64,000 nt of DNA from CAVQWT01 sp963810815 (GTDB lineage: Bacteria > Pseudomonadota > Gammaproteobacteria > Burkholderiales > Casimicrobiaceae). This document shows positions 38,681 to 47,460 of this stretch, piece by piece. The stretch is from NCBI GenBank assembly GCA_963810815.1, contig CAWEPB010000008.1:248001-312000 (forward strand), read 5' to 3'. Within the stretch, counting starts at the first letter, position 1. Every line of letters begins with the position of its first letter. A program made the translations under genes and the position numbers. Below the pieces are notes generated by a model. It had not been told where the DNA came from. It saw nothing but the letters and a program-made list of their open reading frames with translations, and made no database searches.

Positions 38681-38684
<4 letters not shown>
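38238..38684 (-). CDS. hisI: Phosphoribosyl-AMP cyclohydrolase
   Basis: HisI opens the purine ring of phosphoribosyl-AMP in histidine synthesis. The 148-residue protein shows VLTLAWMNRDALERT, REAHYWSRSRRALWHKGEQSGH and the metal-binding stretch LDCDSDAILIVVEQQGGIACHTG. It is a stand-alone cyclohydrolase, with HisE separate. GTG 38684 overlaps the hisF stop as GTGA, which fits translational coupling, so this start is preferred although it gives a slightly long N-terminus. Confidence 0.93.
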
Positions 38685-39454
<770 letters not shown>

Positions 39455-39503
39455 TCGGGGCAGCCTGACGCCGGCGCGGGCGGACGGCGCCCGCCCGCCG
39501 GGA

Positions 39504-40247
39504 TCAGCCGGCGACCTTGCCTTTCGCAGCCTTCATCGCGGCCTTGAAGTCGAGGGTGCCTTCGTACAGCGCCCGGCCGGCGATGGCGCCGATGATGCCT
39601 TCCTTCTCGTGCTGGGCGAGTTCGACGACGTCCGCCAGCGTGCCGATGCCGCCGGAAGCGATCACCGGAATCTTGAGTTCGCGCGCCAGGCGTACGGTAG
39701 CCTCGATGTTCACGCCGGTCAGCATGCCGTCGCGGCCGATATCGGTGTAGATGATCGCCTCGACGCCGTAGTCCTCGAACTTCTTGCCGAGGTCGACCAC
39801 GTCGTGCCCGGTCATCTTCGACCAGCCGTCGGTGGCGACCTTCCCCTCGCGCGCGTCGAGCCCGACGATGATGTGGCCGGGGAAGGCGTAGCAGGCGTCG
39901 TGCAGAAAGCCCGGGTTCTTGACCGCCGCGGTGCCGATGATGACGTAGGTGATGCCGTCGTCGAGGTAGCGCTCGATGGTGTCGAGGTCGCGGATGCCGC
40001 CGCCCAGCTGGATCGGGATGTCCTCGCCGATCACGGCGACGATTTCGCGGATCGCCAGTTCGTTCTTCGGCACGCCGGCGACCGCGCCGTTGAGGTCGAC
40101 CAGGTGCAGGCGTTCGGCGCCGAGCTCGAGCCAGTGCTGGGCCATCGCCGCCGGGTCCTCGGAAAAAACGGTGGCGGTCGCCATTTCGCCCTGCCTCAAC
40201 CGCACGCAATGGCCGTCCTTGATGTCGATAGCGGGAATGATCTGCAT
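39504..40247 (-). CDS. hisA: ProFAR isomerase (HisA)
   Basis: HisA isomerises ProFAR to PRFAR by an Amadori rearrangement. The 247-residue half-barrel repeats include IIPAIDIKDGHCVRL with the catalytic Asp near residue 8, LGGGIRD, IIGTAAVKNP, the second Asp in YTDIGRDGMLTG, and IASGGIGT. The gap of 132 bases to hisH upstream is GC-rich and shows nothing else. Confidence 0.95.
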   Translation of the reverse strand: MQIIPAIDIKDGHCVRLRQGEMATATVFSEDPAAMAQHWLELGAERLHLVDLNGAVAGVPKNELAIREIVAVIGEDIPIQLGGGIRDLDTIERYLDDGITYVIIGTAAVKNPGFLHDACYAFPGHIIVGLDAREGKVATDGWSKMTGHDVVDLGKKFEDYGVEAIIYTDIGRDGMLTGVNIEATVRLARELKIPVIASGGIGTLADVVELAQHEKEGIIGAIAGRALYEGTLDFKAAMKAAKGKVAG

Positions 40248-40379
40248 GGCAGCGGTGATGCGATGGGTGTGCGGAGGGCGGCGGAAGGCCGGCGGGCGAA
40301 GCGGCGGTGGCGGTGCGGGTCGGGGTGCTGGGTGACCGCGGTCAGGGCAGGGGCGCAGCGCAGCCGTGTCGACGGCGAA

Positions 40380-41024
40380 TCAGGCCTGCCCGTTCCAGGC
40401 GACGAAGTTGGCGAGCAGTGCGAGTCCGGCGCGGTGGCTTTTTTCGGGGTGGAACTGCGTGGCGAAGATATTAGCCCGCGCCACCGCGCAAGTAAACGGC
40501 GCCGGATAGTCGGTGGTCGCCGCGGTGAGCGCCGGGTCCGCCGGCACCGGGTAGAAGCTGTGCGCGAAGTAGAACCGCGCGCCGTCCGGTATGCCCGCCC
40601 ACAGCGGGTGCGGGCGAACCTGGTGCACGCGGCTCCACCCCATGTGCGGAACCTTGAGCCGCGTTCCGTCGGGCAGCGTCATCCGCGCCTCCCGAAACCG
40701 CTCGACGCGCCCGGGCAGCAGCGCGAGGCCCGGCGTCGGGCCCTCCTCGCTTTCGTCGAACAGCATCTGCAGGCCGAGGCAGATGCCGAGGAAAGGCCGG
40801 TCGAGGATCACCTCGCGCACGACGTCGCGCAGCCCGCTGGCATCGAGGCTGCGGATGCAGTCGGGCATCGCGCTCTGTCCCGGCAGGACGACCCGCTTCG
40901 CGGCACGGATCGTCGCCGGGTCCGCCGACACGACCACGTCGGCGGCAGGGGCAACGTGGACGAGCGCCTTCGCCACCGAGCGCAGGTTGCCCATTCCGTA
41001 GTCGACGACGACGATGTCGGTCAT
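40380..41024 (-). CDS. hisH: Imidazole glycerol phosphate synthase, glutaminase subunit HisH
   Basis: HisH hydrolyses glutamine and channels ammonia to HisF. The 214-residue class I amidotransferase has VVDYGMGNLRSV at the start, nucleophile Cys82 in LGICLGLQMLF, and the catalytic His/Glu pair in TQFHPEKSH. VVLPGQSAMPDC replaces the more usual PGVGAF oxyanion stretch. It is placed between hisB (98 bases upstream) and hisA (132 bases downstream). Confidence 0.93.
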   Translation of the reverse strand: MTDIVVVDYGMGNLRSVAKALVHVAPAADVVVSADPATIRAAKRVVLPGQSAMPDCIRSLDASGLRDVVREVILDRPFLGICLGLQMLFDESEEGPTPGLALLPGRVERFREARMTLPDGTRLKVPHMGWSRVHQVRPHPLWAGIPDGARFYFAHSFYPVPADPALTAATTDYPAPFTCAVARANIFATQFHPEKSHRAGLALLANFVAWNGQA

Positions 41025-41122
41025 GAAGGCAGGCGGGATCTCGATCGGGACGCCGGGTCCGCCGCTCGCGGGCGCCGCCGGGCGGGACGCTGCCCGCGGG
41101 CGACCGGCCGCACGCGGCGAGT

Positions 41123-41728
41123 CTAGAGCGTTCCCTTGGTCGACGGCACCGTGTCGCCGGCCCGCGGGTCCCGGGCGACCGCCATCCGCAGCGCCCGCCC
41201 GAACGCCTTGAACACCGTCTCGGCCTGATGATGGGCGTTTTCGCCGCGCAGGTTGTCGACGTGCAGCGTCACCAGCGCGTGGTTGACGAAGCCCTGGAAG
41301 AATTCGTGCGCGAGGTCGACGTCGAAACTGCCGATCAGCGCCCGCTTGAACGGCACGTGGAACTCGAGGCCCGGGCGGCCGGAGAGATCGAGCACGACGC
41401 GCGACAGCGCCTCGTCGAGCGGCACGTAGGCGTGGCCGTAGCGCGCGAGCCCCTTGCGGTCGCCCAGCGCGTCGCGCACCGCCTGGCCGAAGGTGATGCC
41501 GATGTCCTCGACCGTGTGATGCGCGTCGATGTGCAGGTCGCCCTTCGCCGCGACGGCGAGGTCGACCATGCCGTGCCGCGCGATCTGGTCGAGCATGTGG
41601 TCGAGGAACGGCACCCCGGTCGCAAGGTCGGCGCGGCCGGTGCCGTCGAGGTCGACGGCGACGGCGATCTGCGTCTCGGCGGTGTTGCGTTCGATGCGCG
41701 CGTGGCGGGGCGGCGGGGGAGCGGTCAT
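41123..41728 (-). CDS. hisB: Imidazoleglycerol-phosphate dehydratase
   Basis: The 201-residue enzyme removes water from IGP. It is the stand-alone dehydratase without the phosphatase domain of enteric HisB. Key motifs are RNTAETQI, TGVPFLDHMLDQIARHG, HIDAHHTVEDIGI and the second repeat HHQAETVFKAFGRAL, which supply the metal-binding histidines and glutamates. ATG 41728 overlaps the hisC stop by four bases (ATGA). Confidence 0.95.
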   Translation of the reverse strand: MTAPPPPRHARIERNTAETQIAVAVDLDGTGRADLATGVPFLDHMLDQIARHGMVDLAVAAKGDLHIDAHHTVEDIGITFGQAVRDALGDRKGLARYGHAYVPLDEALSRVVLDLSGRPGLEFHVPFKRALIGSFDVDLAHEFFQGFVNHALVTLHVDNLRGENAHHQAETVFKAFGRALRMAVARDPRAGDTVPSTKGTL

Positions 41729-42846
41729 GGGAGCTTGGCGAGGACGGCGAGCAGGGCGTCGTTTTCTTCGGGGGTGCCGACGGTGATGCGCAGGCAGTGT
41801 TCGAGCAGTGGATGCGTGCCGTGCAGGTTCTTGACCAGGATGCGCGCGGCGGCGAGCGCGGCGAACCAGCCCGGCGCATCGGGCACCCGCGCCAGCACGA
41901 AATTCGTCTGCGTCGGATGCACGACCACGCCCGGCAGCGCCGCCAGCGCCGAGTTGAGGCGCGCCCGCCCGTCGCGGATCGCCGCCGCCTGGCCCGCCAG
42001 CAGCGCGCGGTGCCGCAGCAGCACCGGCGCGACCGCCTGCGTCAGTGCGTTGAGATTATACGGCTGCCGGACCTTGTTGAATTCGTCGGTCCACGCCGGG
42101 GCGGCGATCGCGTAGCCCAGCCGCAGGCCGGCCATGCCGACCTTCGACACCGTGCGCAGCACCAGCAGGTTGGGAAACTCGAGCACCCGCGGCAGGAAAC
42201 TGGCGTCGGCGAACGCGTGGTAGGCCTCGTCGACGACCACCAGGCCGGGCGCCGCGCGCAGGATCGCCTCGACCTCGGCCGCCGCGAACAGGTTGCCGGT
42301 CGGGTTGTTGGGGTACGCGAGAAACGTCAGCGCGGGCCGCTCGCGCGCGATCGCCGCCAGCATCGCCGGAAGATCCAGCGCGAAATTCGCGCCGAGCGGC
42401 ACGCCGCAGAAGCGCATTCCCGCGTACAGCGCGTTCATCCGGTACATGACGAACGACGGCTCGGGCGCCAGCATCGCCGCGCCCGGCCGCGCCAGCGCGC
42501 AGGCGAGCATCTGGATGATCTCGTCGGACCCGTTGCCCAGCAGCACGCCGGCGCCCGCCGGAATGTCGTACGCCTGCCGCAACGCGGCCTTCACCGCGTC
42601 GCCCCCCCCATCCGGATAGCGATTGACCGGAACCTCGGCCACCGCCGCCGCCATCTCGGCGCGCACCGCTGCAGGTAACGGGTACGGATTCTCCATCGCA
42701 TCGAGCTTGATCACGCCCTCGGCCTTGGCCACGGCGTAGGCGGACAGCGCGCGGATCTCCGGCCGCAGCACCGCGGCCGCGATTGCCGCGGCCGTCGGCG
42801 CGGGCGCGCCGGTCGGCGTCGGGTGGGTCGGACTCGCTTTCGCCAT
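41725..42846 (-). CDS. hisC: Histidinol-phosphate aminotransferase
   Basis: HisC transfers the amino group from glutamate to imidazole-acetol phosphate. The 373-residue PLP enzyme shows IKLDAMENPYPLP, the nucleotide loop NGSDEIIQMLA, AYPNNPTGN, VVDEAYHAFAD and the PLP lysine in LRTVSKVGMAGLRLGY. An Ala/Pro-rich N-terminal stretch of about 30 residues is poorly conserved, so a shorter start remains possible. Its gene lies 13 bases after hisD. Confidence 0.93.
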   Translation of the reverse strand: MAKASPTHPTPTGAPAPTAAAIAAAVLRPEIRALSAYAVAKAEGVIKLDAMENPYPLPAAVRAEMAAAVAEVPVNRYPDGGGDAVKAALRQAYDIPAGAGVLLGNGSDEIIQMLACALARPGAAMLAPEPSFVMYRMNALYAGMRFCGVPLGANFALDLPAMLAAIARERPALTFLAYPNNPTGNLFAAAEVEAILRAAPGLVVVDEAYHAFADASFLPRVLEFPNLLVLRTVSKVGMAGLRLGYAIAAPAWTDEFNKVRQPYNLNALTQAVAPVLLRHRALLAGQAAAIRDGRARLNSALAALPGVVVHPTQTNFVLARVPDAPGWFAALAAARILVKNLHGTHPLLEHCLRITVGTPEENDALLAVLAKLP

Positions 42847-42859
42847 CGTCGGGCCCGGT

Positions 42860-44179
42860 TCAGTCGCCGTCGAGGCGGTATTCGGCGCTTTTCGCGTGCG
42901 CCGGCAAACCCTCGCCGTACGCCAGCGTCGCCGCCACCGGCCCCAGCGTGCGCGCCGCCGCCGGCGAGATCGCCAGCAGGCTCGACCGCTTCTGGAAATC
43001 GTAGACGCCCAGCGGCGACGAGAAGCGCGCGGTCCGCCCCGTCGGCAGCACGTGGTTGGGCCCGGCGCAGTAATCGCCGAGCGATTCGGACGTCGCGTGA
43101 CCCATGAAGATCGCGCCGGCGTGCCGGATCCTGGGCAGCAGCGCCGACGGATCGGCGACCGCGAGTTCCAGGTGCTCCGGGGCCACGCGGTTCGACACCG
43201 CGCAGGCCTCGGCGAGATCGCGGACCCTGATCAGCGCGCCGCGGTTGGCGAACGACGCGGCGATGATCGCGCGCCGCGGCATCGACCCGATCTGGCGTTG
43301 CGCGCTCGCCGCGACGGCGTCGAGCAGGGCCGCGTCGGGGGAGACCAGGATCGCCTGCGCCAGTTCGTCGTGCTCGGCCTGCGAAAAGAGATCCATCGCC
43401 ACCCAGTCCGGGTGCGCGGTGCCGTCGGCGATCACCAGGATCTCCGACACGCCGGCGACCATGTCGATGCCGACGGCACCGAAGACGCGCCGCTTGGCTG
43501 CGGCGACGTAAGCGTTGCCGGGGCCGCAGATCTTGTCGACGGCGGGAATCGTCGCCGTTCCGTACGCCAGCGCCGCCACCGCCTGCGCCCCGCCGATGGT
43601 GAACGCCCGCGACACGCCGGCGAGGTGCGCCGCCGCCAGCACCAGCGGGTTGCGCGCGCCGTCCGGCGTGGGCACCACCATGACGATCTCGGGCACGCCG
43701 GCGACGTGCGCGGGAATCACGTTCATCAGCACCGACGACGGATACGCGGCCTTGCCTCCGGGCACGTAGACTCCGACGCGGTCCAGCGGCGTGACCTGCT
43801 GTCCGAACACGCTGCCGTCGGGGTCCGTGTACGACCACGATGCGAGCTTCTGGCGCTCGTGGAACGCGCGGACCCGGGTCGCGGCGGTGACCAGGGCGTC
43901 GCGCTGCGGCGCCGGCAGCCCGTCGAATGCCGCGCGCATCTCGGCGGCGGTGATCTCCAGCGCGGCCACCGACGGCACGGCAAGCCGGTCGAACTTCGCC
44001 GTGCACTCCAGCACCGCGGCATCGCCGCGGGCGCGCACGTCGGCGACGATCGCGGCGACGGTGGCATCGACCGCCGGATCCTGCGCGGCCTCGAACGCGG
44101 TCAGGGCCGCGAGTTCGCGGTCGAACGACGGCGCCGCGCTGTCGAGGCGGCGCAGCGACAGCGGCATCGGGGCGTTCAT
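42860..44179 (-). CDS. hisD: Histidinol dehydrogenase
   Basis: HisD oxidises histidinol to histidine in two NAD-dependent steps. The 439-residue protein has QQVTPLDRVGVYVPGGKAAYPSSV, IGGAQAVAALAYGT, KICGPGNAYVAAAKR, GVSEILVIAD, FSQAEHDELAQAILV with zinc and catalytic residues, and the C-terminal GPNHVLPTGRTARFSSPL. ATG 44179 overlaps the hisG stop as ATGA. Confidence 0.95.
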   Translation of the reverse strand: MNAPMPLSLRRLDSAAPSFDRELAALTAFEAAQDPAVDATVAAIVADVRARGDAAVLECTAKFDRLAVPSVAALEITAAEMRAAFDGLPAPQRDALVTAATRVRAFHERQKLASWSYTDPDGSVFGQQVTPLDRVGVYVPGGKAAYPSSVLMNVIPAHVAGVPEIVMVVPTPDGARNPLVLAAAHLAGVSRAFTIGGAQAVAALAYGTATIPAVDKICGPGNAYVAAAKRRVFGAVGIDMVAGVSEILVIADGTAHPDWVAMDLFSQAEHDELAQAILVSPDAALLDAVAASAQRQIGSMPRRAIIAASFANRGALIRVRDLAEACAVSNRVAPEHLELAVADPSALLPRIRHAGAIFMGHATSESLGDYCAGPNHVLPTGRTARFSSPLGVYDFQKRSSLLAISPAAARTLGPVAATLAYGEGLPAHAKSAEYRLDGD

Positions 44180-44853
44180 GCGCCGGCCTCCGCCGACGCC
44201 GGCACCGCGGCGGCGGCGACCGCTTCGGCGATCCGCTCCAGCAGCGGCTGCACGCCGGCGCGCTTCAGCTTGAGCGCCGCGGGATTCACCACCAGCCGCG
44301 CGGAGATCGGCATGATCGTCTCGACCTCGACCAGGTCGTTGGCCTTGAGCGTATTGCCGGTGGACACCAGGTCGACGATCACGTCGGCGAGCCCGGTGAG
44401 CGGCGCCAGCTCCATCGAGCCGTACAGCTTGATGAGGTCGACGTGCATGCCCTTGGCGGCGAAATGCTCGCGGGCGGTGCGCAGGTACTTGGTGGCGACA
44501 CGGATCCGGGCGCCGCGCTGGACGGTGCCGGTCCAGTCGAATCCGCGCCGGGTCGCCACCGACATCCGGCAGCGGCCTATCCCGAGGTCCAGCGGCTGGT
44601 AGAGGCCGTCGCCGCCGTGCTCCAGCAGGACGTCCTTGCCGGCCACGCCCAGGTCGGCGGCGCCGTGCTCGACGTAGGTCGGCACGTCGGACGCGCGCAC
44701 GATGAGCAGCGACACGTCGGGCCGGCTGGTGGCGAGGATCAGCTTGCGCGAGGTCTCCGGATCTTCGGCCGGCACGATCCCCGCGGCGGCAAGCAGCGGG
44801 AGCGTTTCGTCGAAGATGCGCCCCTTCGACAGGGCGAGCGTCAGGTTGGGCAC
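44176..44853 (-). CDS. hisG: ATP phosphoribosyltransferase, short form
   Basis: HisG starts histidine synthesis by joining ATP to PRPP. At 225 residues it is the short form, which lacks the regulatory ACT domain and normally needs a HisZ partner; HisZ is not in this window. Motifs are LTLALSKGRIFDETLPLL, RASDVPTYVEHGAADLGVAGKD, VATKYLRTAREHF and ADVIVDLVSTGNTLKANDL, the PRPP-binding stretch. It heads the his run hisGDCBHAFIE. A TAGAAT on the minus strand at 44962-44967 might be its -10 box. Confidence 0.93.
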   Translation of the reverse strand: MPNLTLALSKGRIFDETLPLLAAAGIVPAEDPETSRKLILATSRPDVSLLIVRASDVPTYVEHGAADLGVAGKDVLLEHGGDGLYQPLDLGIGRCRMSVATRRGFDWTGTVQRGARIRVATKYLRTAREHFAAKGMHVDLIKLYGSMELAPLTGLADVIVDLVSTGNTLKANDLVEVETIMPISARLVVNPAALKLKRAGVQPLLERIAEAVAAAAVPASAEAGA

Positions 44854-44963
44854 GATGGGCGGACCGGGCGAACCGGCAGGTGTTCAGGGGAGGACCGGCG
44901 GCACGAGGGCGGGCCGCGGCCGCCACCGCGGTACGGCCGAGGCCGGCAGCGGACACTCCGATT

Positions 44964-46391
44964 CTACCGGAGGGCCGCCCCAGCCGCCCCGGCCGCCCCG
45001 CCGACCCCAGCCGCCCCAGCCGCCTCGGCGGCCCCTGCCGCCCCTGCCGGTCCGGACGCGGCCCCGTCGCGGTCGTGGACGCAGCGCCCGCCCGACCAGA
45101 CGGCGCGGACGGCCCGGTCATCTCCGGCCAGGGTCAGCACGGCCAGCTGCTCGTGGACGTCGCGGCAGAACGGCATGCGGAACCGCAGCAGCGGCGTCGC
45201 GCCGAGGTCGAGCACCGCGATGTCGGCGTCGGCGCCCGGCGCGAGCGTTCCGATGACGCCATCGAGGTCGAGCGCCTGCGCGGCGCCCTCGGTGGCAAGC
45301 CACAGAAGCTGTGCGGCGTCGACCGGCGCGCCGGCCATCCGCGCCACCTTGTACGCCTCGCCCATCGTCGCCAGCATCGACAGCGTCGTGCCGCCGCCGA
45401 CGTCGGTGGCCAGACCCACGTGCACCGGCCGCGACGCGCGGCGCGCCTCGCGCAGGCGAAAGAGCCCACTGCCGAGAAAGGTGTTGGAGGTGGGGCAATG
45501 CGCGATCGCGGCGCCGGCCTCGTGCAGCCGTTGCCACGCGTCCTCGGCCAGGTGGATGCCGTGGCCGAAGACACTGCGGCGGCCGACGAGGCCGTGTCGC
45601 GCGTAGACGTCTAGGTAGTCGCGCGACCCCTGGAACAGCCGTGCGACCCAGGCGATCTCGTCGTGATTCTCCGCGAGGTGCGTCTGCAGCCACACGCCCG
45701 GGTGCTCGCGCAGCAGCGCACCGGCGGCGTCGAGCTGCGCCGGCGTCGACGTCGGCGCGAACCGCGGCGTGACCGCGTAGCCCAGGCGCCCGCGACCGTG
45801 CCAGCGCTCGATCAGCGCCCGACTGTCGTCGTAGCCGGACTGCGCGGTGTCGGTGAGCGAAGCCGGTGCGTGGCGATCCATCAGCAGCTTGCCGGCGATC
45901 ATCCGCAGGCCGCGGGCATGCGCCGCGGCGAAGAACGCGTCGACCGACGCCGCATGGACGGTGCCGTAGACCATGGCCGTCGTCGTGCCGTGGGACAGCG
46001 ACTGGTCGAGGAACGCCTCGGCGACGTGCGCGGCGAACGCCGGGTCGGCGAAGCGCTGCTCGGCCGCGTAGGTGTAGTCGTCCAGCCATTCGAGCAGCGT
46101 CTTGCCGTACGCGGCGACGACCGGAAGCTGCGGGTAGTGGACATGGGTGTCGATGAAACCCGGGACGATCAGCGCGTGGTCGTAGCGGGTGACCGGCGTG
46201 CCCGGGGGCAGGGCCGGAAACAATTCCGCCGCAGGGCCGAAGGCGGCGATCCGGCCGCCGGCGAGGACGACCAGCGCGTCCGGCTCGTGCCGGAGCGCGT
46301 CGTGCGACGGCACCAGGAACGGATCGGCGGCGAACGTCAGCGCCGCACCGCGCAGCGCCGCGGTCGCGCCGGCGAGCGGGGGCCGCGTCAT
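44964..46391 (-). CDS. guaD: Guanine deaminase
   Basis: The 475-residue amidohydrolase deaminates guanine to xanthine. It has the barrel and zinc motifs IVPGFIDTHVHYPQ, HGTTTAMVYGTVHAAS, LQTHLAENHDEIAWV, SVFGHGIHL, HCPTSNTFLGSG and ATDVGGGTTLSM, all typical of guanine deaminase. The last 30 or so residues are a low-complexity Gly/Ala run encoded by a CCGCCCCGG-like repeat. ATG 46391 overlaps the queF stop as ATGA, so the two are coupled although their pathways differ. Confidence 0.93.
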   Translation of the reverse strand: MTRPPLAGATAALRGAALTFAADPFLVPSHDALRHEPDALVVLAGGRIAAFGPAAELFPALPPGTPVTRYDHALIVPGFIDTHVHYPQLPVVAAYGKTLLEWLDDYTYAAEQRFADPAFAAHVAEAFLDQSLSHGTTTAMVYGTVHAASVDAFFAAAHARGLRMIAGKLLMDRHAPASLTDTAQSGYDDSRALIERWHGRGRLGYAVTPRFAPTSTPAQLDAAGALLREHPGVWLQTHLAENHDEIAWVARLFQGSRDYLDVYARHGLVGRRSVFGHGIHLAEDAWQRLHEAGAAIAHCPTSNTFLGSGLFRLREARRASRPVHVGLATDVGGGTTLSMLATMGEAYKVARMAGAPVDAAQLLWLATEGAAQALDLDGVIGTLAPGADADIAVLDLGATPLLRFRMPFCRDVHEQLAVLTLAGDDRAVRAVWSGGRCVHDRDGAASGPAGAAGAAEAAGAAGVGGAAGAAGAALR

Positions 46392-47209
46392 TGGCGGGCG
46401 GTGCGGCGGTTCGGCGGCGGCACATCGTCGCCGCTGGTGCGCCAGGGATTGATGTCGACCCCGCCGCGCCGCGTGAACCGGGCGTAGACGGTGAGCGCCT
46501 CCGGTCGGCAGCGGGTCCACAGGTCGGCGAAGATCCGCTCGACGCAGTGCTCGTGGAAGCCGGGATGGCTGCGGAACGAGACGAGGTAGCGCAGCAGGCC
46601 GGCCGGGTCCAGCCGCGGCCCGCGGCAGCGGATCTGCACGCTGGCGTAGTCCGGCTGGCCGGTGACCGGGCACAGCGAGCGGAACAGGCGCGTGCGCAGC
46701 GTCTGGGCGACGACGGGGCCCGCGGCCTCGAGCAGCGCCGCGTCGGGGCCCCTCCCGTCGAACGCGATGGGAAGAACGTCGAGATCCTCGCCCTCCAGTT
46801 CGCCGCGAGGCAGCGCCGCGAAATCGGCCGGCGGGACGAGCACGACGTCGACCGGCGCGCCGGTCGCGCCCGCTAGGTCGCGCGCGATCGCGCCGCGAAC
46901 CGCGTCCGCCGACGCGAAGCGCGTCAGGTTGAATGCGGTCAGGTAGAGCTTGACCGATTTCGACTCGACGATGCGCGGCGACTCGGCGGGCACCGAGAAC
47001 GTGGCGATCCCGACCTGCGGCTTTCCCGCGGCGTCCAGCCACGACAGCTCATAGGCGTTCCACACGTCGAACCCGCGAAACGGCAGCGTCGCGCCAAGTC
47101 CGAGTTCGTCGCGCTGAGGCGCGCGGTCGACGGCAAACAACAGCCGCGGGTCGTACGCATCGGCGTAGGTCGTCGCGTGGCCCAGCGGCGAATCGCGCAG
47201 GTTCGTCAT
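46388..47209 (-). CDS. queF: NADPH-dependent 7-cyano-7-deazaguanine reductase QueF (long form)
   Basis: QueF reduces preQ0 to preQ1 for queuosine synthesis. The 273-residue protein is the long, two-domain form. IVESKSVKLYLTAFNLTRF holds the QueF motif (E-S-K-S), and the catalytic Cys sits in LCPVTGQPDYASV with the Asp of QPDY. FHEHCVERIFADLW is the second substrate-binding region. Its gene lies between the inverted-repeat element and guaD, so it is probably the first gene of a two-gene unit. Confidence 0.95.
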   Translation of the reverse strand: MTNLRDSPLGHATTYADAYDPRLLFAVDRAPQRDELGLGATLPFRGFDVWNAYELSWLDAAGKPQVGIATFSVPAESPRIVESKSVKLYLTAFNLTRFASADAVRGAIARDLAGATGAPVDVVLVPPADFAALPRGELEGEDLDVLPIAFDGRGPDAALLEAAGPVVAQTLRTRLFRSLCPVTGQPDYASVQIRCRGPRLDPAGLLRYLVSFRSHPGFHEHCVERIFADLWTRCRPEALTVYARFTRRGGVDINPWRTSGDDVPPPNRRTARQ

Positions 47210-47221
47210 GAAAATCGTGAA

Positions 47222-47446
47222 AATCGGGTCAGGTCGAATTTAGGGCAACATCCCCTACGCATCGCCAGCCCCCCTTCGGCAAAGCCAGAAATCACGGCGA
47301 TTCCGACACTCTCGCCGGTCGCGCCATCATCCGCAATCGAACCGACGGATGATGGACGTCGGCATATCGCGAGGGGATACTGGGAATGGCATGCGCGGAG
47401 GCCCGTTGATGCGTGATCTTGCCCGAAATTCGACCTGACCCCGATT
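47222..47446. mobile_element. MITE-like 225-bp element with terminal inverted repeats
   Basis: The left end at 47222-47248 (AATCGGGTCAGGTCGAATTT, then AGGGCAA) is matched, inverted, by 47419-47446, with one mismatch and one extra G over 28 bases. Inside, CCATCATCCG and CGGATGATGG form a ten-pair hairpin. No ORF of known function lies within. The size and ends fit a non-autonomous insertion or REP-type palindromic unit. It occupies almost the entire space between the start of queF and the end of murA. No target-site duplication was identified with confidence. Confidence 0.72.
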
Positions 47447-47460
47447 TGGCGGGCCGGCGG

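Noticed and set aside
40248..40379. Small gene between hisA and hisH
   Set aside because: The 132-base GC-rich gap has no start with a ribosome-binding site and no coding signal.
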